A DNA stretch of 64,000 nt from Serratia silvae (GCF_023282985.1 NZ_JAGQDC010000017.1:1-64000), one strand, 5' to 3'. Shown: positions 30,004 through 39,125, counted from the stretch's first letter. A program made the numbers and translations. Notes: a model not told the origin generated them from the sequence alone.

Positions 30004-30525
30004 TTATTTTTTCTGCCGTTGCGCCTCGAACCACACGCCGCATTGGGAGAAGAGCAGCGTATTGCGGTCTTTCACCAACACGTTATCACCGGGAACACCC
30101 TCACTCCCCTGATCGGTGATCCCCGGTACGGTGACATCCTGATGCTGAATAATGACTCGCTGCACTGAAGGCGTACTGATGCCTAAAATCGGGAAATCGA
30201 CATACCAATTATCGCCCGAGTTATCTTCCACGAACTCTTGCGCCTCTACCGTGGTGGTAGTCACCCCCTGATTATTCAGTTTCTGTTCATGCCAAGTAAA
30301 ACCGTCTGCTTTATAGTTGATACTATTACCGACCAACTGCTGCGCCTGCTGTTCATCCCAGCAACTCACGGTCTGGGTGGGAATGACCTTGATCACGCTC
30401 CAGTTGCCGATTAACGTCGACGGGATCGGGGCTGGGGCGTTTTGTTCAGCCCAGGCAGCGGGTAACGACAGCACCAGCAGCGCAGCCAGTGGCACGATTC
30501 TTTTACTCAGGGCGGGGAATTGCAT
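30004..30525 (-). CDS. Secreted protein, function unknown
   Basis: A 173-residue protein I cannot assign. A clear signal peptide ends PAAWA (residue 26). The mature part begins with a proline-rich linker and PSTLIGNWSVIKVIPTQTVS, an opening seen in lipocalin-like beta-barrels, and has two cysteines, one near the start (SCWDEQQAQ) and one near the end (LFSQCGVWFEA), which could form a disulfide. AAGGAG precedes the ATG. It stands alone between the RNA-repair operon and a nitrilase gene and is probably periplasmic. Confidence 0.65.
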   Translation of the reverse strand: MQFPALSKRIVPLAALLVLSLPAAWAEQNAPAPIPSTLIGNWSVIKVIPTQTVSCWDEQQAQQLVGNSINYKADGFTWHEQKLNNQGVTTTTVEAQEFVEDNSGDNWYVDFPILGISTPSVQRVIIQHQDVTVPGITDQGSEGVPGDNVLVKDRNTLLFSQCGVWFEAQRQKK

Positions 30526-30618
30526 GGTACGGCTCCTTAGAGTGCTGCAAATCTATCAATTACAGTGACCAATCTGCCAATGACTTTACCTAAGCCATTG
30601 GTCTTTCAGCAAGCGGTG

Positions 30619-31446
30619 TTAACGCGGAATTAGCGGCCACCAGCGTTGATCATCATCTTGCTGCTGCCACTGCGCCTCCGCGCTGAGTGCCAAACGCCGA
30701 TCTTCCAGGTAACGATATTCGCGGCGAGACGCCTCCAACAGGCTGAAATCCAGCTCTGCCTGCACGATTCCCGGCTCGCGTCCCAGGCTGACCACCTCAC
30801 GCCCCAGAGGATCGACAACCAGGCTTTCGCCAGCAAACTGCATCCCACATCCATGCCCCGCGCGGTTGGCCATCGCCACAAACATCTGATTATCCTGAGC
30901 ACGAGCCAGCAAAGCGTTACGATGCACGTGGCCATAGGGATCCATATTACCGTCGGTAACCAGCAACAGATCGCAGCCCATCAGGGCCAATGCTCGTGAT
31001 GCCTCGGGGAACTCGATGTCATAGCAGATGAGTAAGCCGATACGCCGCCCACGCCACAGCCCGCATACCAGGCGATCGCCCGCTTGCGCTTCGACGCGTT
31101 CGTTGGTCCATAAATGGCTTTTGCGATAATGCAGATAGATGCCCTGCTCTGGCGTGATCAGCACCGAGCTGTTGAACAGCTGCGCGCCATCCTGCTCAAG
31201 AAAACCCACGGCGACGGCGATCCCCGTGCGCTGACTTGCCGCCACCACTTGCGCAAGTTCCGGGCCTTGCAATTGCAGCGCGTAGTCGGTATTGCCGTCA
31301 GGATGGGTAAAGCCGGTAAGCTGCGTTTCTGGCAATATCAGCAGGTCGGTTTGGCCGCTGCAACGTTCAATCTGCGCCAGCACGGCGGCCAGGTTATGGG
31401 CAATATCCCCTTCACGGCAGCTAAATTGGGCCAAGGTTATCCGCAT
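30619..31446 (-). CDS. Carbon-nitrogen hydrolase (nitrilase superfamily)
   Basis: A 275-residue amidase with the Glu-Lys-Cys triad: E40 in LLILPETQLTGF, K109 in LHYRKSHLW and C141 in IGLLICYDIEFPEASRAL. The VTDGNMDPYG, RAQDNQMFVAMANR and SLVVDPLG segments follow in the usual order. Such enzymes split small amides (omega-amidase, N-carbamoyl or glutathione-derived substrates); the exact one is not evident. AAGGAG lies before the ATG. Single gene. Confidence 0.88.
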   Translation of the reverse strand: MRITLAQFSCREGDIAHNLAAVLAQIERCSGQTDLLILPETQLTGFTHPDGNTDYALQLQGPELAQVVAASQRTGIAVAVGFLEQDGAQLFNSSVLITPEQGIYLHYRKSHLWTNERVEAQAGDRLVCGLWRGRRIGLLICYDIEFPEASRALALMGCDLLLVTDGNMDPYGHVHRNALLARAQDNQMFVAMANRAGHGCGMQFAGESLVVDPLGREVVSLGREPGIVQAELDFSLLEASRREYRYLEDRRLALSAEAQWQQQDDDQRWWPLIPR

Positions 31447-31749
31447 TGATTACTCCTTTTTCGGTCGAACAGTGTTTTTACCCGTTATAGCCACCGGCTG
31501 GCAAGTCACTGTTAGGGTAAAATCACCTTCTTTCCTTCCCATATCCATGCTGATGAGCCGTCTCAATTTGAGATTTCACCACCGTACCCAGCCGATAACC
31601 AGGCATGGCAATGGTTAATAATTAACCCGCTATGGGTTTATTTATGAGCGATAACTGTGTATATTGCCATCACTCATAAGGAATGAGTCAGGCAATCCAG
31701 CCACTTCATTGCAGGGATAGACGTTCAATTGCTCTTTCAGAAATCATTT
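31447..31749. other. Promoter region of the NlpC/P60 gene
   Basis: 303 bases without a gene. A TATATT at 31660-31665 is a fair -10 element, flanked by an inverted repeat (TTATGAG about 31643, CTCATAA about 31672) that could be an operator. Nothing else seen. Confidence 0.4.
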
Positions 31750-32214
31750 ATGTTTAAATTTTTTGCTGTATTTCTCGCTTGCTCAGCTTTTTGCATGAGC
31801 TTTTCCGCTTCAGCCAATTCCGGCCACAATAATACTCAGGAGCTAAAAAAAATCCTGGCGCATTATGACCGATGGGAAGGAGTACGCTACAAATTCGGGG
31901 GTAACTCGCGCAAAGGTATCGATTGTTCGGCCTATATGCAGCGCGTGTTTAAAGATGAGTTTGCCGTCAGCTTGCCACGCAGCACCGGTGAACAAATGAA
32001 ACTGGGCTCGCGAGTAGCTAAAAGTGAGTTGCACACTGGCGATCTGGTGTTTTTCAAAACCTCACCCCGTCAGCGCCACGTTGGCGTGTACATCGGAGAG
32101 GGTGAATTTGTTCACGCCTCCACCAGCATGGGTGTCACCGTTTCCAGCCTGGATAACCAATACTGGGGGGCGCGTTACGAATTGGCCCGGCGTCTCAATG
32201 GCAGCAATGCATAA
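31750..32214 (+). CDS. NlpC/P60 endopeptidase, MepS (Spr)-like
   Basis: A 154-residue periplasmic peptidoglycan endopeptidase. The catalytic triad is C59 in RKGIDCSAYMQRVF, H110 in RQRHVGVYIG and H122 in FVHASTSMGV; VRYKFGGNSRKGIDCS and SLPRSTGEQ match MepS, which cleaves D-Ala-mDAP cross-links to allow wall growth. Unlike MepS it has no convincing lipobox; the signal more likely ends ASA before NSGHN, so it would be soluble. The ATG at 31750 is taken; a TTG seven codons upstream is open too. Confidence 0.87.
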   Translation: MFKFFAVFLACSAFCMSFSASANSGHNNTQELKKILAHYDRWEGVRYKFGGNSRKGIDCSAYMQRVFKDEFAVSLPRSTGEQMKLGSRVAKSELHTGDLVFFKTSPRQRHVGVYIGEGEFVHASTSMGVTVSSLDNQYWGARYELARRLNGSNA

Positions 32215-32233
32215 ACCTGCCCACCATGCCAAA

Positions 32234-32255
32234 CCGCCGGTCACTACACCGGCGG
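32234..32255. terminator. Hairpin between convergent genes
   Basis: CCGCCGG and CCGGCGG around TCACTACA lie between the ends of the MepS-like gene and the ABC permease gene. GC-rich, without T run. Confidence 0.5.
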
Positions 32256-32263
32256 CCTGAGGC

Positions 32264-33289
32264 TCACAACTTCTTGCGGTTGCGGCGCATGTCGATAGCC
32301 ACGGCGGCTACGATGATCATGCCTTTGATAATGTCCTGAATGTAGGAATCCACGCCAATAAAGGTAAAACCACTCTTGATCAGGCCGAGTATCACCGCGC
32401 CGATCAGCGTACCGGTAATGCGCCCTACTCCGCCCATCAGGCTACTGCCACCGATGACCGCTGCGGCAATGGCGTCTAACTCATAAGAAACCCCCATGCT
32501 CGACTGCCCGCTACTGACCCGTGCCGCCAGCACCACGCCCGCTAATCCTGCCAACCCACCCGCAATGGTGTAGACCGTTACCAGGTATTTATTGACGTTG
32601 ATCCCAGAGACCCTGGCCGAGGTCATGTTGCCGCCGATGGCATACACGTATTTGCCATAACGAGTGTGCTTCAGCGCGATATGGAAAATCACCGCCACCA
32701 CCAGGAAGATAATCACCGGCATGGCACCTTGACCAATCGAGGTAAAGCCATCCGACAGGAAACTCACCGGATTACCTTTGGTGTAATACTGTGCCAAACC
32801 ACGGGCAGAAACCATCATTCCCAAGGTGGCGATAAACGGCGGAATACCGGTTCGAGTGATCAAGAACCCATTGATAAATCCACAAATCACGCCTACCCCA
32901 ATCCCGGCCCCGATGGGGATCGCCGCGGGCAGATCCAGCAGGCCCGGATACATTGGCGAAATGCTTTCGGAGGTTTGCGCCAGGCTGGCCGCCACCACCG
33001 CCGTCAGAGCAATCAACGAGCCAGAAGAGAGATCGATACCGGTGGTAATAATTACCTGGGTGACGCCAACGGCGATGATGCCGATAATCGCCACCTGCAA
33101 GACGATCAGCAGCAGGCGGTTCGGGTTAAGCAGGAACGACTGATCGCGCACGTACCAGCCCAGCATTTCAAAAATCAGCGCAATACCGATCATGACGATA
33201 AAGATGCCGGTATCTTTCGGCAGTTTGCCGCTGAACCCGGTAAACAGCGAGGCTTTGACTGGCTGAGTTTCCACTTTGACGTTATTCAT
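32264..33289 (-). CDS. Sugar ABC transporter permease (CUT2, RbsC-like)
   Basis: A 341-residue inner-membrane permease with eight to ten helices. Signature blocks: GVTQVIITTGIDLSSGSLIA, FINGFLITRTGIPPFIATLG, YAIGGNMTSARVSGINV, and GRITGTLIGAVILGLIKSG, all typical of ribose-type permeases. Last gene of a three-gene leftward operon with an ATPase (17 bases upstream) and a binding protein. The sugar is not identified; no catabolic gene is attached. A myo-inositol or ribose-like substrate is possible. Confidence 0.9.
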   Translation of the reverse strand: MNNVKVETQPVKASLFTGFSGKLPKDTGIFIVMIGIALIFEMLGWYVRDQSFLLNPNRLLLIVLQVAIIGIIAVGVTQVIITTGIDLSSGSLIALTAVVAASLAQTSESISPMYPGLLDLPAAIPIGAGIGVGVICGFINGFLITRTGIPPFIATLGMMVSARGLAQYYTKGNPVSFLSDGFTSIGQGAMPVIIFLVVAVIFHIALKHTRYGKYVYAIGGNMTSARVSGINVNKYLVTVYTIAGGLAGLAGVVLAARVSSGQSSMGVSYELDAIAAAVIGGSSLMGGVGRITGTLIGAVILGLIKSGFTFIGVDSYIQDIIKGMIIVAAVAIDMRRNRKKL

Positions 33290-33306
33290 TGTGTTTTACC
33301 TTTGCG

Positions 33307-34791
33307 TTATTCCGAGGCCAACGCCATGATTTTTTCCTGGTCTGCTTCATCTTTATCCAGGATCCCCGTAATGCGTCCGGCGTGCATCACCATGACACGA
33401 TCGCTCATGCCGAGTATTTCCGGCAGTTCAGACGAAACCAAAATAATGGCGACGCCACGGTGCGCCAATTCACTGATCAGGCGATAAATTTCCGCCTTGG
33501 CTCCTACGTCGATACCGCGCGTAGGTTCATCCAGGATCAGGATCTTCGGCTGTGCCAATAGCCAGCGGGCAATTAAGACCTTCTGCTGATTGCCACCGCT
33601 GAGGTTATTGATAATCTGATCCATCGTCGGGGTTTTAATATTGAGTTTGCTAATTTGTTCCATGCAGTCTTTCGCCATCTGCGTCTGGCTGACAAAGCCG
33701 TTTTTGCTGGTATAGGCGGAAAGGTTGACGATGCTCATGTTCTCTACCACCGACAGCACCAGAAACAACCCAGACTTTTTACGGTCTTCGGTCAGGAATG
33801 CCAGCCCCTGCTCGATGGCTTTGGAGGGTGAGTCTATTTTTACCGGCAAGCCTTCAATATAAATCTCGCCCCCCTCAGCCGGGTGCATACCAAACAGGCT
33901 CTCCATCACTTCGCTGCGCCCAGCTCCCACCAGCCCGGCAACCCCGAGGATTTCCCCGCGCTTAACCGCAAAGGAGATATCGCGGAACCAGCCGCTGCGC
34001 CGTAGCCCGGCCACGCGCAACACCTCTTCACCGATGTTGTTATTGAACTTGGGAAACATCTGGGTCAGCTCGCGGCCCACCATCATGGTGATCAGCGACT
34101 GTTTGGTCAGATTTTCGGTTTTATCACTGGCGATCGAGGTACCATCGCGGAAGATGCTGACCTCGTCGGTGATGGCAAAGATCTCATCCATTTTGTGGCT
34201 GATATAGATAATGCCTTTGCCCTGCTGCTTCAGTTCACGAATGATCGCAAACAGATGCACCACTTCCCCTTCCGTTAATGCCGAGGTCGGCTCATCCATG
34301 ATCAATACGTCGGCGTTATAAGATACCGCCTTGGCAATCTCGACCATCTGTTGGTTGGCGATGCTCAGCGTGCCTAGTTGGGTTTCCGGGTTTAATTTAA
34401 TCTTGAGATGCGCCAACAGTTCACGGGTTTTACGGTTTAATTCCTCGTGATTGACAAAACCCAGCTTGGCGGGTTCACGCCCCAACCAGATATTTTCTGC
34501 CACCGTCATATGCGGCACCAGGTTCAGTTCCTGGTGGATCATAGAGATGCCCGAGTGCAAGGCCGCCAGCGTATCGTTAAACGTCACCGGCAGCCCTTTG
34601 ACCTTGATGGTGCCAGCATCGGGCCGATAAATACCGATTAAGCACTTCATCAGCGTTGATTTACCGGCACCGTTTTCCCCCATTAACGCATGCACGCTGC
34701 CCGGTTTGATCTTGAGCGACACGTTATCCAACGCTTTAACGCCCGGGAACTGCTTGCTGATACCTTCCGCCTCCAGCACATAAGGATACAT
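33307..34791 (-). CDS. Sugar ABC transporter ATPase (CUT2, tandem NBD)
   Basis: A 494-residue protein with two nucleotide-binding halves. The first has Walker A GENGAGKSTLMK, and Walker B LIMDEPTSALTEGE but the weak signature LSIANQQMVE; the second has the usual degenerate Walker A GLVGAGRSEVMES with a good signature LSGGNQQKVL and LILDEPTRGIDVGAK. This asymmetry is normal for RbsA/MglA/AraG. GGAGG precedes its ATG. It drives the permease encoded next. Confidence 0.92.
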   Translation of the reverse strand: MYPYVLEAEGISKQFPGVKALDNVSLKIKPGSVHALMGENGAGKSTLMKCLIGIYRPDAGTIKVKGLPVTFNDTLAALHSGISMIHQELNLVPHMTVAENIWLGREPAKLGFVNHEELNRKTRELLAHLKIKLNPETQLGTLSIANQQMVEIAKAVSYNADVLIMDEPTSALTEGEVVHLFAIIRELKQQGKGIIYISHKMDEIFAITDEVSIFRDGTSIASDKTENLTKQSLITMMVGRELTQMFPKFNNNIGEEVLRVAGLRRSGWFRDISFAVKRGEILGVAGLVGAGRSEVMESLFGMHPAEGGEIYIEGLPVKIDSPSKAIEQGLAFLTEDRKKSGLFLVLSVVENMSIVNLSAYTSKNGFVSQTQMAKDCMEQISKLNIKTPTMDQIINNLSGGNQQKVLIARWLLAQPKILILDEPTRGIDVGAKAEIYRLISELAHRGVAIILVSSELPEILGMSDRVMVMHAGRITGILDKDEADQEKIMALASE

Positions 34792-34834
34792 ACTGATAAC
34801 CTCCGCCGTTATCCTGCCGATCGCTGTGAACGAT

Positions 34835-34858
34835 GCCCCTCACCGGTAGGCAAGGGGC
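34835..34858 (-). promoter_or_regulatory. Intercistronic stem-loop between binding protein and ATPase
   Basis: GCCCCT and AGGGGC frame a 12-base loop in the 77-base gap after the binding-protein gene. Such stem-loops often protect the upstream message and lower expression of downstream transporter genes; that role is inferred. Confidence 0.45.
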
Positions 34859-34868
34859 CGGTTGGTGA

Positions 34869-35798
34869 TTACTTTTTATTCTTATCGGCAAAGTCTTGGT
34901 AATTGGCTTTGGTGATCAGTTGGTAAGGGATCATGACGCTGCTTTCGACCTTCTCGCCCTTAACCAGTTGAATGGCGGTTTGTACGGCACCTTCCCCCTG
35001 GCCTTTGGCATCCTGGAAGATGCTGAGGCTCAAATCCCCCTTCTTGATAAACTCCAGGGCATCTGGCGTGCCATCGACGCCCGCCACCAGCACCCCTGTT
35101 TTCTTCGCCTGCTTCAGCGCCAGAATGGCACCAATCGCCATCTCATCGTTGTTGGAAGCAATGGCATCAATCTGCTGGCCGGAGAGGATCCAGTCGGTCG
35201 TCACGTCTACCGCCTCTTTGCGGAAAAACTTGGCGGTTTGCTTATCGATGATATGAATATTCGGATACTGGGCCGCCACTTCCTCAACGCCGCGAGTCCG
35301 GTCACGAGTGGCTTCACTGGAAAGCTCACCTAGCAGGATCATCACGTTGCCCTTACCATTCATCAGCTTGGCCAACTCTTCCATTTGCAGCTTGCCCGCC
35401 AGTTTGGAATCTGAACCTACGTAGGCCATACCCGCTGGCAGCGTGGCTTCTGGTCGACGGTTGACGAACACCAGTGGAATATGAGCGTTCTCTGCCAGCT
35501 TGATCATTGGCTTGACGCCCTGGGTATCCACCGGGTTAAGGATGATGGCGTCGACCCCTTGGCTGACAAAGTTCTCTATCTGTTGGATCTGCTGTGCAAT
35601 ATCGCCTTTGGCATCTTCAAACTGGCCGCTGACGTTGCCTTCCTGCTTCATTTTGTTCTGCATGGATTGGCGCAAGATGGTCAGGAAGTTGTCATCAAAG
35701 TAGGCCATCGACACACCGATCTTGATATCTTTGGCTAACACCGAGGCTGGCAGCATGCACATCAGTAGCGAGGTGACGATCAATTTCTTCAGCTTCAT
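34869..35798 (-). CDS. Periplasmic sugar-binding protein (CUT2 importer)
   Basis: A 309-residue type I binding protein with signal peptide ending SVLA (residue 22). Mature start KDIKIGVSMAYFDDNFLTIL, then QQIENFVSQGVDAIILNPVD, PLVFVNRRP and AIASNNDEMAIGAILAL, the set seen in ribose/allose/inositol-type binders. NNDEMAIGA marks the sugar-contact loop; VAGVDGTPDALEFIKKG follows. It resembles inositol or rhizopine binders more than RbsB as I read it, but I cannot be sure. First gene of its operon, with AAAGGGTAC before ATG. Confidence 0.88.
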   Translation of the reverse strand: MKLKKLIVTSLLMCMLPASVLAKDIKIGVSMAYFDDNFLTILRQSMQNKMKQEGNVSGQFEDAKGDIAQQIQQIENFVSQGVDAIILNPVDTQGVKPMIKLAENAHIPLVFVNRRPEATLPAGMAYVGSDSKLAGKLQMEELAKLMNGKGNVMILLGELSSEATRDRTRGVEEVAAQYPNIHIIDKQTAKFFRKEAVDVTTDWILSGQQIDAIASNNDEMAIGAILALKQAKKTGVLVAGVDGTPDALEFIKKGDLSLSIFQDAKGQGEGAVQTAIQLVKGEKVESSVMIPYQLITKANYQDFADKNKK

Positions 35799-36285
35799 GT
35801 TCTGTACCCTTTAATCGTTAGAATGAAGAGGCCTGTTGATTTGACGGCTAATGAAAGATATTTTTTACATTCAAACAACAATCCGCTCGTTATTATCGCC
35901 TTAAAACCCTGTTCCACGTGGCATATCATCAGTTAATACTGGTTATGAGATGCTTGGAAATAATTAAATATTATATTTAAAACAATGCATTGAGATAACA
36001 CCCTGATGTAATTGTTAAACACCTCATTCATTTGTCAAACGTTTGTTTCAAAATTGAGATTAATGAAATTTTTTAACCCAAACAAGCGAAACGTGTGTTT
36101 TGGAATGATCAAATAACAAAAACATGACAGGGATCTAACAAATGAACGCAAAGCGACCACCACCCCATCTGGTTTGGCAGCGTTTGTTCGAAGGAGTACG
36201 GCTGAGATTAGCTGAGAAGGCGCAGCATACGGCGCCCCCACATAGCGAGTTAACGAATCGGTTGAGGTTTTGTCAGTTGCCGGAG
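35799..36285. other. Intergenic region upstream of the sugar importer
   Basis: 487 bases. The left part must hold the importer promoter and contains a CCACGTGG palindrome near 35915. The right part holds a REP-like palindrome (36218-36240, GGCGCAGCATACGGCGCCCC). A 110-codon frame crossing it has no ribosome site and runs into the repeat, so I do not call it. Confidence 0.5.
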
Positions 36286-36834
36286 CTAGTTTTGTTCTGA
36301 GACCAACACGGCCAACGTATCCGGCTCCAGGGCGCGGAAGATGTGCGGCCGGTCGGCTGGATAGCAAATATAATCCCCCGCATCCAGCTCGGCAGGCTCT
36401 TCCACCAACCCGACCAAGGCACGCCCCTGGGTGATAACGATGTGTTCCACCGAGCCTAGCGGATGCGGATGAGAAAGACGGTCGGCTCCCGGCTGGGTCG
36501 TCAGCAGATAGATGTCCCGCCGTGCGCCAGGCGGACAGGTTGCCAACAGCACCGCCGTATAGTTAGCCACCTCCGACACCACCGCCGCCCCTTCCCCGCG
36601 CCGGATCACCTGCGTTTTACTCTGCTGCGGCTCCATCAAACGTGCAAAGGGGATATCCAACGCGACGCAGAGTGCCCACAGCGTTTCCAGGCTCGGATTG
36701 CCATTCCCCGCTTCCAGTTGTGATAGCGTGGATTTGGCAATTCCAGCCCGGCGGGCAATTTCTGCCAGCGAGAGACCAGTGCGCTGGCGTTCGCGCACCA
36801 GGGCTTCCGCAATGATATTGATAGGTTGTTTCAT
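36286..36834 (-). CDS. XRE-cupin transcriptional regulator
   Basis: A 182-residue regulator with an N-terminal helix-turn-helix (residues about 8-62: GLSLAEIARRAGIAKSTLSQ, LEAGNGNPSLETLWALCVAL) and a C-terminal cupin ligand domain (about 105-178: HPHPLGSVEHIVITQGRAL, LDAGDYICYPADRPHIFRAL). This layout is common for small-molecule sensing repressors of amine and amino acid genes. It faces azlCD across a short gap containing matching palindromes, so it most likely controls that exporter and itself. Confidence 0.88.
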   Translation of the reverse strand: MKQPINIIAEALVRERQRTGLSLAEIARRAGIAKSTLSQLEAGNGNPSLETLWALCVALDIPFARLMEPQQSKTQVIRRGEGAAVVSEVANYTAVLLATCPPGARRDIYLLTTQPGADRLSHPHPLGSVEHIVITQGRALVGLVEEPAELDAGDYICYPADRPHIFRALEPDTLAVLVSEQN

Positions 36835-36857
36835 AGGGTGCGTAACTCATCTTATAA

Positions 36858-36871
36858 CGAACGATCGTTCG
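36858..36871. promoter_or_regulatory. Palindromic operator, copy 1 (CGAACGATCGTTCG)
   Basis: A perfect 14-base palindrome between the XRE-cupin gene and azlC. A related half-degenerate copy (GTTCAATCGTTCGTTTTG) lies at 36907-36924, just past a TATAAT at 36900-36905. The shared ACGAACGAT word is the likely recognition unit of the adjacent regulator. Confidence 0.65.
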
Positions 36872-36906
36872 ACTTGTAAATCGAGATTGAAGTGTTCATT
36901 ATAATA

Positions 36907-36924
36907 GTTCAATCGTTCGTTTTG
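36907..36924. promoter_or_regulatory. Operator copy 2 and azlC -10 element
   Basis: GTTCAATCGTTCG repeats the word of copy 1 on the opposite strand and abuts a TATAAT (-10) at 36900-36905. Binding here would block RNA polymerase, so repression of azlCD is the simplest reading. Confidence 0.5.
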
Positions 36925-36947
36925 AGAAAGGCAGTGAGAAAAATAGT

Positions 36948-37616
36948 ATGGCTAAGAATCGCTTCCCCTCGCTAGATAAGGGCGTGATCAAAGGGATCGC
37001 GCTAGTTTGCCTGGCGGATGGCATCGTGGGGATCTCCTATGGCTCGCTGGCGACCGGCCTGGGTTTCGAGCTCTGGGTCCCACTGATGCTGTCGTTACTG
37101 GTGCTGGCGGGTGCCTCTGAATTTCTATTTATTGGCATTGTAGCCAGCGGTGGTAGCCCCTTTGCTGCGGCAGCAGCCGGACTGTTGGTGAATGCGCGTC
37201 ACCTGCCGTTCGGTATGGCGGTCAAAGAGGTGATCGAGCGCAGCCACTCTAAGCTACTGGGCTGCCATATCATGAACGACGAAAGCGTAGTGTTCGGCAT
37301 TTCCCAACCGACGCTGGCCAAAAAACGGGCCGCCTACTGGCTCTGCGGGCTGGGGATCGCCGCCTGCTGGCCGTTGGGCGTGCTTATTGGCGGCACCATC
37401 GGCAGCTTTATTCCCGATATCAATGCCATCGGTCTGGACGCCGTATTCCCCACCATTTTGCTGGCCCTGATTGTTGGTTCGCTGAAAACACGGCGCACCA
37501 GCATTTCTGCCTGCTCCGGCACCCTGATTGCTCTGGCTAGCGTGCCCTTGGTACCGATTGGCATGCCGGTGCTGTTTTCCCTGTTGGGTTTACTGATCAG
37601 AAAGCGAGAAAAATAA
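36948..37616 (+). CDS. azlC: AzlC family amino-acid exporter, large subunit
   Basis: A 222-residue membrane protein of the branched-chain amino acid exporter family (AzlC/YgaZ). Hallmarks are the N-terminal GIVGISYGSLATGLGFELW, ASEFLFIGIVASGGSPFAAA, LLVNARHLPFGMAVKEVI and the central DESVVFG. It works with the small AzlD subunit encoded immediately after (stop and start overlap as TAATG). Such pairs export valine and other branched-chain or related amino acids; exact substrate uncertain. Divergent from its probable regulator. Confidence 0.9.
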   Translation: MAKNRFPSLDKGVIKGIALVCLADGIVGISYGSLATGLGFELWVPLMLSLLVLAGASEFLFIGIVASGGSPFAAAAAGLLVNARHLPFGMAVKEVIERSHSKLLGCHIMNDESVVFGISQPTLAKKRAAYWLCGLGIAACWPLGVLIGGTIGSFIPDINAIGLDAVFPTILLALIVGSLKTRRTSISACSGTLIALASVPLVPIGMPVLFSLLGLLIRKREK

Positions 37617-37936
37617 TGGACAACCAGACACTCATCATCGGCATCCTGATCCTGGCCAGCGGCACCTTTGCATTTCGCTTTGCCGGTTTCCTGCTGGGCC
37701 GCAGCCTGAGTTTTTCCGACCGGGTTCAGGCCTTGCTTGCCGACTCCGCCACCACGTTGCTACTAGCCGTGGCAGTGATCGCGACGCTGTTCGAAGGGCA
37801 ACATTTTGCCGGTTATGCCCGTTTAGGCGGTGTGGCGGTCGGGGCATTGTTAGCCTGGCGGAAAACGCCGTTAATCGTGGTGTTGCTGGCTGCGGCGGCA
37901 GTGACGGCGCTGTTACGGGTAGCCGGTGTGGCATAA
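37616..37936 (+). CDS. azlD: AzlD family amino-acid exporter, small subunit
   Basis: A 106-residue protein with four membrane helices (TLIIGILILASGTFAFRFAG, ATTLLLAVAVIATLFEG, GVAVGALLAWRKTPLIVVLL), typical of AzlD/YgaH. The AFRFAGFLLGR segment fits the family. Its start overlaps the azlC stop, so the two subunits are made in step. Confidence 0.88.
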   Translation: MDNQTLIIGILILASGTFAFRFAGFLLGRSLSFSDRVQALLADSATTLLLAVAVIATLFEGQHFAGYARLGGVAVGALLAWRKTPLIVVLLAAAAVTALLRVAGVA

Positions 37937-38000
37937 CTCGCGGTTGGCCGGGTATGATGGCAGCCGACAGATATACTGCCTCACCGGAGATGGGATAGAA

Positions 38001-38984
38001 ATGGAGAAGCTCGCCACTTTAGCCGTAGTTGGAATAGTGCTGCTTGCGCCTTGGACAGCTCTACAGGCCGTGACACCTGTGGGCCCAGGTTTTACCCCTG
38101 ATCGGCCTGCTTCGCTGTTCGACTGCCAAGTCCCGTTGGTCAAACTGTTAGCCAGCAGCAATCAGGCGCTGATCCGGGCGGAAAAAGTGCCTGCGGACAA
38201 GTTGGAAATCCATATTGAGCCGCGAGCTAACGGCATACAGGCTATTCAACTGTTCGATCTCCGAAAGCCAGCCTCACCTGATTCGCCAGGGGCCGGACAC
38301 CTCGGTTGGGTCATGTACGATCCGCAAACCGGACAGCTACTGGATAACAGCGCCGACGAACAGCATCCGCAACCACTCACCTTTAACCCGCAGTACGGCA
38401 AGCAATATCAGCAATGTCTACAGAAAGAGCAGCGCTGCGCGGCCATTTTGGACCAGATGAAATTAGGTGCCATTATTGCCGACTCCCCTAAATATGTGGT
38501 GCGTGGTAAAGGCCGGGCTTATTTTCACGCCGCCCCCACCGAGCAGTGCGTCAACGAATCTCAATTTGTGATCCCGGATGATAAGGTGCAGGTGGCGGGT
38601 TATGCCGCACTTGAGCCTGTCGAAGGCGAGAAAAATGGTTACCTGTTAGTTGGTTATGGCAATGCCTCCGGCTGGATAAACGTTGATCGCCTGGCACCGC
38701 TCGACGAGATTTGCCACGATGCCCAGGCCAGCGCCGAATCCGCAATAAGCAAAACGGCCTCGCCTGCGACTAAGTATCTGGTGAAGAGCAAAAAACTCTA
38801 TTTTTACGAATCGCCCGATAAGCTCTGCCAGGATGAAGGCGGGAAATTTGTCGTCAACGGTGATAGCGTGACCGCCAAATACGGGCAAGCTTATAAGGAT
38901 TTTTTGTTCGTTAGTTATCTTCACCCCAAAACCGGCGATAAAACCACGGGCTGGGTGAAGGCCGATGGTTTGGCTGCACGATAA
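38001..38984 (+). CDS. Secreted protein with two SH3-like repeats
   Basis: A 327-residue protein I do not recognise by name. A signal peptide (MEKLATLAVVGIVLLAPWTA) is followed by a domain of about 160 residues (VGPGFTPDRPASLFDCQVPL, DSPGAGHLGWVMYDPQTGQL) and two similar C-terminal units: KYVVRGKGRAYFHAAPTEQC ending GWINVDRLAPL, and KYLVKSKKLYFYESPDKLC ending GWVKADGLAAR, each with a YFH/YFY-P core and GW close, as in bacterial SH3 domains. Each unit has its own cysteine. The start at 38001 has a GGAGATGGGA ribosome site. Possible wall-binding or inhibitor-like periplasmic protein; inference only. Confidence 0.72.
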   Translation: MEKLATLAVVGIVLLAPWTALQAVTPVGPGFTPDRPASLFDCQVPLVKLLASSNQALIRAEKVPADKLEIHIEPRANGIQAIQLFDLRKPASPDSPGAGHLGWVMYDPQTGQLLDNSADEQHPQPLTFNPQYGKQYQQCLQKEQRCAAILDQMKLGAIIADSPKYVVRGKGRAYFHAAPTEQCVNESQFVIPDDKVQVAGYAALEPVEGEKNGYLLVGYGNASGWINVDRLAPLDEICHDAQASAESAISKTASPATKYLVKSKKLYFYESPDKLCQDEGGKFVVNGDSVTAKYGQAYKDFLFVSYLHPKTGDKTTGWVKADGLAAR

Positions 38985-39023
38985 ATTCAGGCCGAATATT
39001 GCCTTATCCACTGATTTTCCAGA

Positions 39024-39052
39024 TGGGCGCAGCATGTGAACTGCGCCCCTAC
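39024..39052. repeat. REP-like palindrome
   Basis: TGGGCGCAGCATGTGAACTG plus CGCCCCTAC; another member of the dispersed family. Confidence 0.55.
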
Positions 39053-39125
39053 GTTTTGAGTCTGTTGGCGTTTGTCAGCAGTCTCAAACCCACCGAATGG
39101 TGGGTTAATTAGCGCTATTCATAGC

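Noticed and set aside
36035..36367. 110-codon minus-strand frame
   Set aside because: No ribosome site, runs through a REP-like palindrome and overlaps the regulator gene.
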